Source: Oscillatoria princeps RMCB-10 (lineage in GTDB: Bacteria; Cyanobacteriota; Cyanobacteriia; Cyanobacteriales; Oscillatoriaceae). From it: DNA of 64,000 nucleotides. Shown here one piece after another: positions 61,946 through 64,000 of the stretch. The stretch's first letter is position 1. The number at the start of each line of letters is the position of its first letter. The translations under genes were made by a program, and so were the position numbers. Below the pieces are notes generated by a model. It had not been told where the DNA came from, made no database searches, and worked only from the letters and a program-made list of their open reading frames with translations. The DNA lies in NCBI GenBank assembly GCA_019359235.1, contig JAHHHT010000002.1, forward strand, positions 248,001-312,000, read 5' to 3'.

Positions 61946-64000
61946 TTACACCAGCACCGGCTGCGGCGCTGCAACAGCCATCCCAGAGCCCTCGCCCAGT
62001 TGCTTCAGTTCCTTCGGCACGAAATCGGTATCTTTCGCTCCCGGAATTTTGGCAAGGTAGCAATCCCGCACTGCTAAAAGGAATCCTTTGATAGCCGCCG
62101 GCTCTCCTGGCATCGCGCCTGCTTTCAATAGGAAACTGCGCCACTTGCTCTGATCTTTATCATACATTTCCACCAAATGCAACCCCGCCAGATATTCAGC
62201 TACCGGGTCAAGGGAAAAGCTGATTTGGTCGTGGGCGACACCCTTAGTTTGGATGAGACGGAGTTTTTCTTCGAGATATTTGAGGCGCGATTCGGCGCTA
62301 TCTCCACCGAGAGCGGCTATAGCAGCTTGACGGTTTGCCGGGGCCGGTCGGAAAGTAGACTTCAGGCATTCCCAGGCAAGAGTTATGGCAGCTTGGTGGA
62401 GAGTGGTGTCGCTGAATTTCTCCCCAGACACGCTGCGGTTGAGCTGGTTCAAGTAATAGAGCATCAGTTCGGGGATATTGTCAGGCAGATCGCCCTCTGT
62501 CGCGCCTTCCTTGGCGGCGATCATCTGGTCGGCGTAGAGTTTTGTCAGGAGGACGGTGATGTTCCTGTCCCCCACCATTCTCGAAAGTTGGATGCAGGCT
62601 TTGAAGAACTCCTCATCGGTGAAAAGGTCGCGTTTTCCTCGCTGGCTGAGATAGCCTTCCATAAACGAGGACAGCCGGTTGCCGGCAATGCGAAGCGGTT
62701 TCATGGTGGTTTTGGTAACGAAACCCAACGGTTCGTCAAGGCGGGAAGTAACGAGCAAAGCATTCACCGGAAAGTCCGGCATTTCTGGCCGTATTGCCGC
62801 TTGCGTCGCCTCGCTCATTTCCGACAGGCGATCCACAATTACCAGGATGCGCCGCTCTAGCAGCAAGCGCTCTAGCAGTTCTTCCGAAATCGGCTCTTTT
62901 TCGTCAGTCAGGTCTTGCAGCTGTCCCCGGATGGCTTCTAGGAAAGGCTGTTTGCCATCAGGTACTTTAAAGTTTAGCTCCTGTTCGATGATCACCGGCA
63001 GCATCCGGTGGTTGCAAATGCGCTCCTCCGGACTGTCCGACATCGCCCATTTGGCAATCTGACAGGCGCGACTGGTTTTGCCGGCTCCCCCTTCCCCCCA
63101 GATCAGCAGACAGCCGCGCTTTTGGGCGAATGTGGGTCGCAAATCTTTGCCGGTGAGGTCGGGAATGGTTTTGTTATCCAGCACAACGGGAACTGGGACG
63201 ATAACTTTGCGAGCGATCACTGTGTCCCGCTTCTGAAATTCCTGGCGAGCGGCTTGGATGTGGGAAGCCACCCAGGCATCCAGAACTCTGGGGTGATATT
63301 TGAGAAAAATCAAGAAGCCTAGCGATACGTCTGCGCCCAAAATCGGCACTTTGAAGCCGATAGGTTTCAAGAGTTGATAAATTTTTAGCAGCCCGATTGG
63401 GCGCACCGCAAAAAGTCCGAACAGTGAGACTAGATAGATTCCAGACCCCCACACCCAGGGATTCTGTAAAAGCGAATTTATGAACAGGCGCTTGTTTTTT
63501 TGCTCCTTGAGTGCTGACAGGGGGCGGCGCAAATTGGCGATTGATTCCTCCGAGAACGTCTCTTTCGATTCTTCTAGGATTTTTAAGGCCGGCTCCAAGT
63601 CCGATATGGATTTCTCCAAATCTGATGGAGTTAGTGTTTTGGCGATGTCCTGAATTTTAGCAGCAATTTTACCCAGAGCTTCAGCTGCATTGTTGCGGAC
63701 GTAAGGAATTGGATCTTTCAGAGCCTCCCTCAACTGGGGAAGAGCGTCTTTAGAGGCGGCACCGATTTTTCCGAGAGCCTTAACCGCATTGTTACGCACG
63801 TCTATATCCTGGTCTGCCACAGCCTTCTTCAAATCGGAAACTGCGGATTGGGCATCAGAACCTATTTCCCCCAAAGCCCAAGCTGCATTGAAACGCACGT
63901 TTCGATCCGCGTCCTGTTTGAGAAGCGCCCTCAATTCGGGGACAGCATCTTTGGCGGGAAAACCTGTGCGCCCCAGACCATCAATCGCACGGTAACGCAC
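61946..64000 (-). CDS. HEAT-repeat NACHT-type STAND ATPase (N terminus cut by window edge)
   Basis: At least 684 residues; the frame runs off the right edge, so the true start is outside. About four HEAT (PBS-lyase-like) repeats open the visible part (RNVRFNAAWALGEIG, then VRNNAVKALGKIGAASKDAL and VRNNAAEALGKIA). A helical linker with hydrophobic stretches (WVWGSGIYLVSLFGLFAVR) follows, then a NACHT/STAND ATPase: Walker A WGEGGAGKTSRA and Walker B-like ILVIVDRLSEM, with ALLVTSRLDEP and a helical C terminus. Such switches sense a ligand and oligomerise; some bacterial NACHT proteins are anti-phage defences. No effector domain is visible in this part. Confidence 0.88.
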   Translation of the reverse strand: MRYRAIDGLGRTGFPAKDAVPELRALLKQDADRNVRFNAAWALGEIGSDAQSAVSDLKKAVADQDIDVRNNAVKALGKIGAASKDALPQLREALKDPIPYVRNNAAEALGKIAAKIQDIAKTLTPSDLEKSISDLEPALKILEESKETFSEESIANLRRPLSALKEQKNKRLFINSLLQNPWVWGSGIYLVSLFGLFAVRPIGLLKIYQLLKPIGFKVPILGADVSLGFLIFLKYHPRVLDAWVASHIQAARQEFQKRDTVIARKVIVPVPVVLDNKTIPDLTGKDLRPTFAQKRGCLLIWGEGGAGKTSRACQIAKWAMSDSPEERICNHRMLPVIIEQELNFKVPDGKQPFLEAIRGQLQDLTDEKEPISEELLERLLLERRILVIVDRLSEMSEATQAAIRPEMPDFPVNALLVTSRLDEPLGFVTKTTMKPLRIAGNRLSSFMEGYLSQRGKRDLFTDEEFFKACIQLSRMVGDRNITVLLTKLYADQMIAAKEGATEGDLPDNIPELMLYYLNQLNRSVSGEKFSDTTLHQAAITLAWECLKSTFRPAPANRQAAIAALGGDSAESRLKYLEEKLRLIQTKGVAHDQISFSLDPVAEYLAGLHLVEMYDKDQSKWRSFLLKAGAMPGEPAAIKGFLLAVRDCYLAKIPGAKDTDFVPKELKQLGEGSGMAVAAPQPVLV

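Overview
The window looks like chromosomal DNA of a filamentous cyanobacterium, probably Oscillatoriales. This is an inference from gene content. It has a stand-alone CP12, the atp beta and epsilon genes as a separate pair, a CruA-type lycopene cyclase, several families known mainly from cyanobacteria (DUF928, DUF3177, cyanobacterial haemagglutinin-type exoproteins, CHAT-TPR proteins, PEP-CTERM proteins), occasional HIP1 octamers (GCGATCGC, for example 31581 and 45416), and dense families of short interspersed palindromes and heptamer repeats. No tRNA, rRNA or complete insertion sequence was seen.

Layout. 1-5.8 kb: an edge-truncated hypothetical gene, a PAP2 phosphatase, an M23 lipoprotein, a lone CRISPR-like repeat and the lycopene cyclase. 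6-13.3 kb: a coiled-coil protein, a metallophosphoesterase, a glycosyltransferase/sulfotransferase fusion, an ABC exporter and a second PAP2 protein. 13.8-23.3 kb: a transport island with two TauE/SafE exporters, DUF1634, a coupled glycosyltransferase, a LysR regulator divergent from an APC permease, three CadD-family transporters and a decayed fourth copy. 23.6-30.9 kb: a miniature mobile element with target duplications, small secreted and membrane proteins, a prohibitin, a FIST-CheC sensory pair, CP12 and DUF3177. 31-37 kb: ATP synthase beta and epsilon, two PEP-CTERM exoproteins with 42-bp minisatellites at their 3' ends, and an ADP-ribosylglycohydrolase.

38.2-52.2 kb is the most system-like region. 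Six co-directional genes encode two near-duplicate secreted haemagglutinin-type beta-helix proteins, a secreted TPR-CHAT protease-like protein, a secreted DUF928 protein, and two paralogous CHASE2 membrane receptors, one with a GGDEF output and one with a PAS-adenylate cyclase output. The set pairs surface proteins and a putative protease with two kinds of second-messenger signalling. 52.3-64 kb: a DUF4214 protein, a pentapeptide-repeat protein with a probable frameshift, a dienelactone hydrolase, a decayed tnpB, an L,D-transpeptidase, a TPR protein and an edge-truncated HEAT-NACHT STAND ATPase.

Most spacers above 300 bp are filled with repeats. The best new-biology candidates are the haemagglutinin/CHAT/CHASE2 cluster, the GT-sulfotransferase fusion, the CadD expansion with its pseudogene, and the 8-bp-TSD miniature element.
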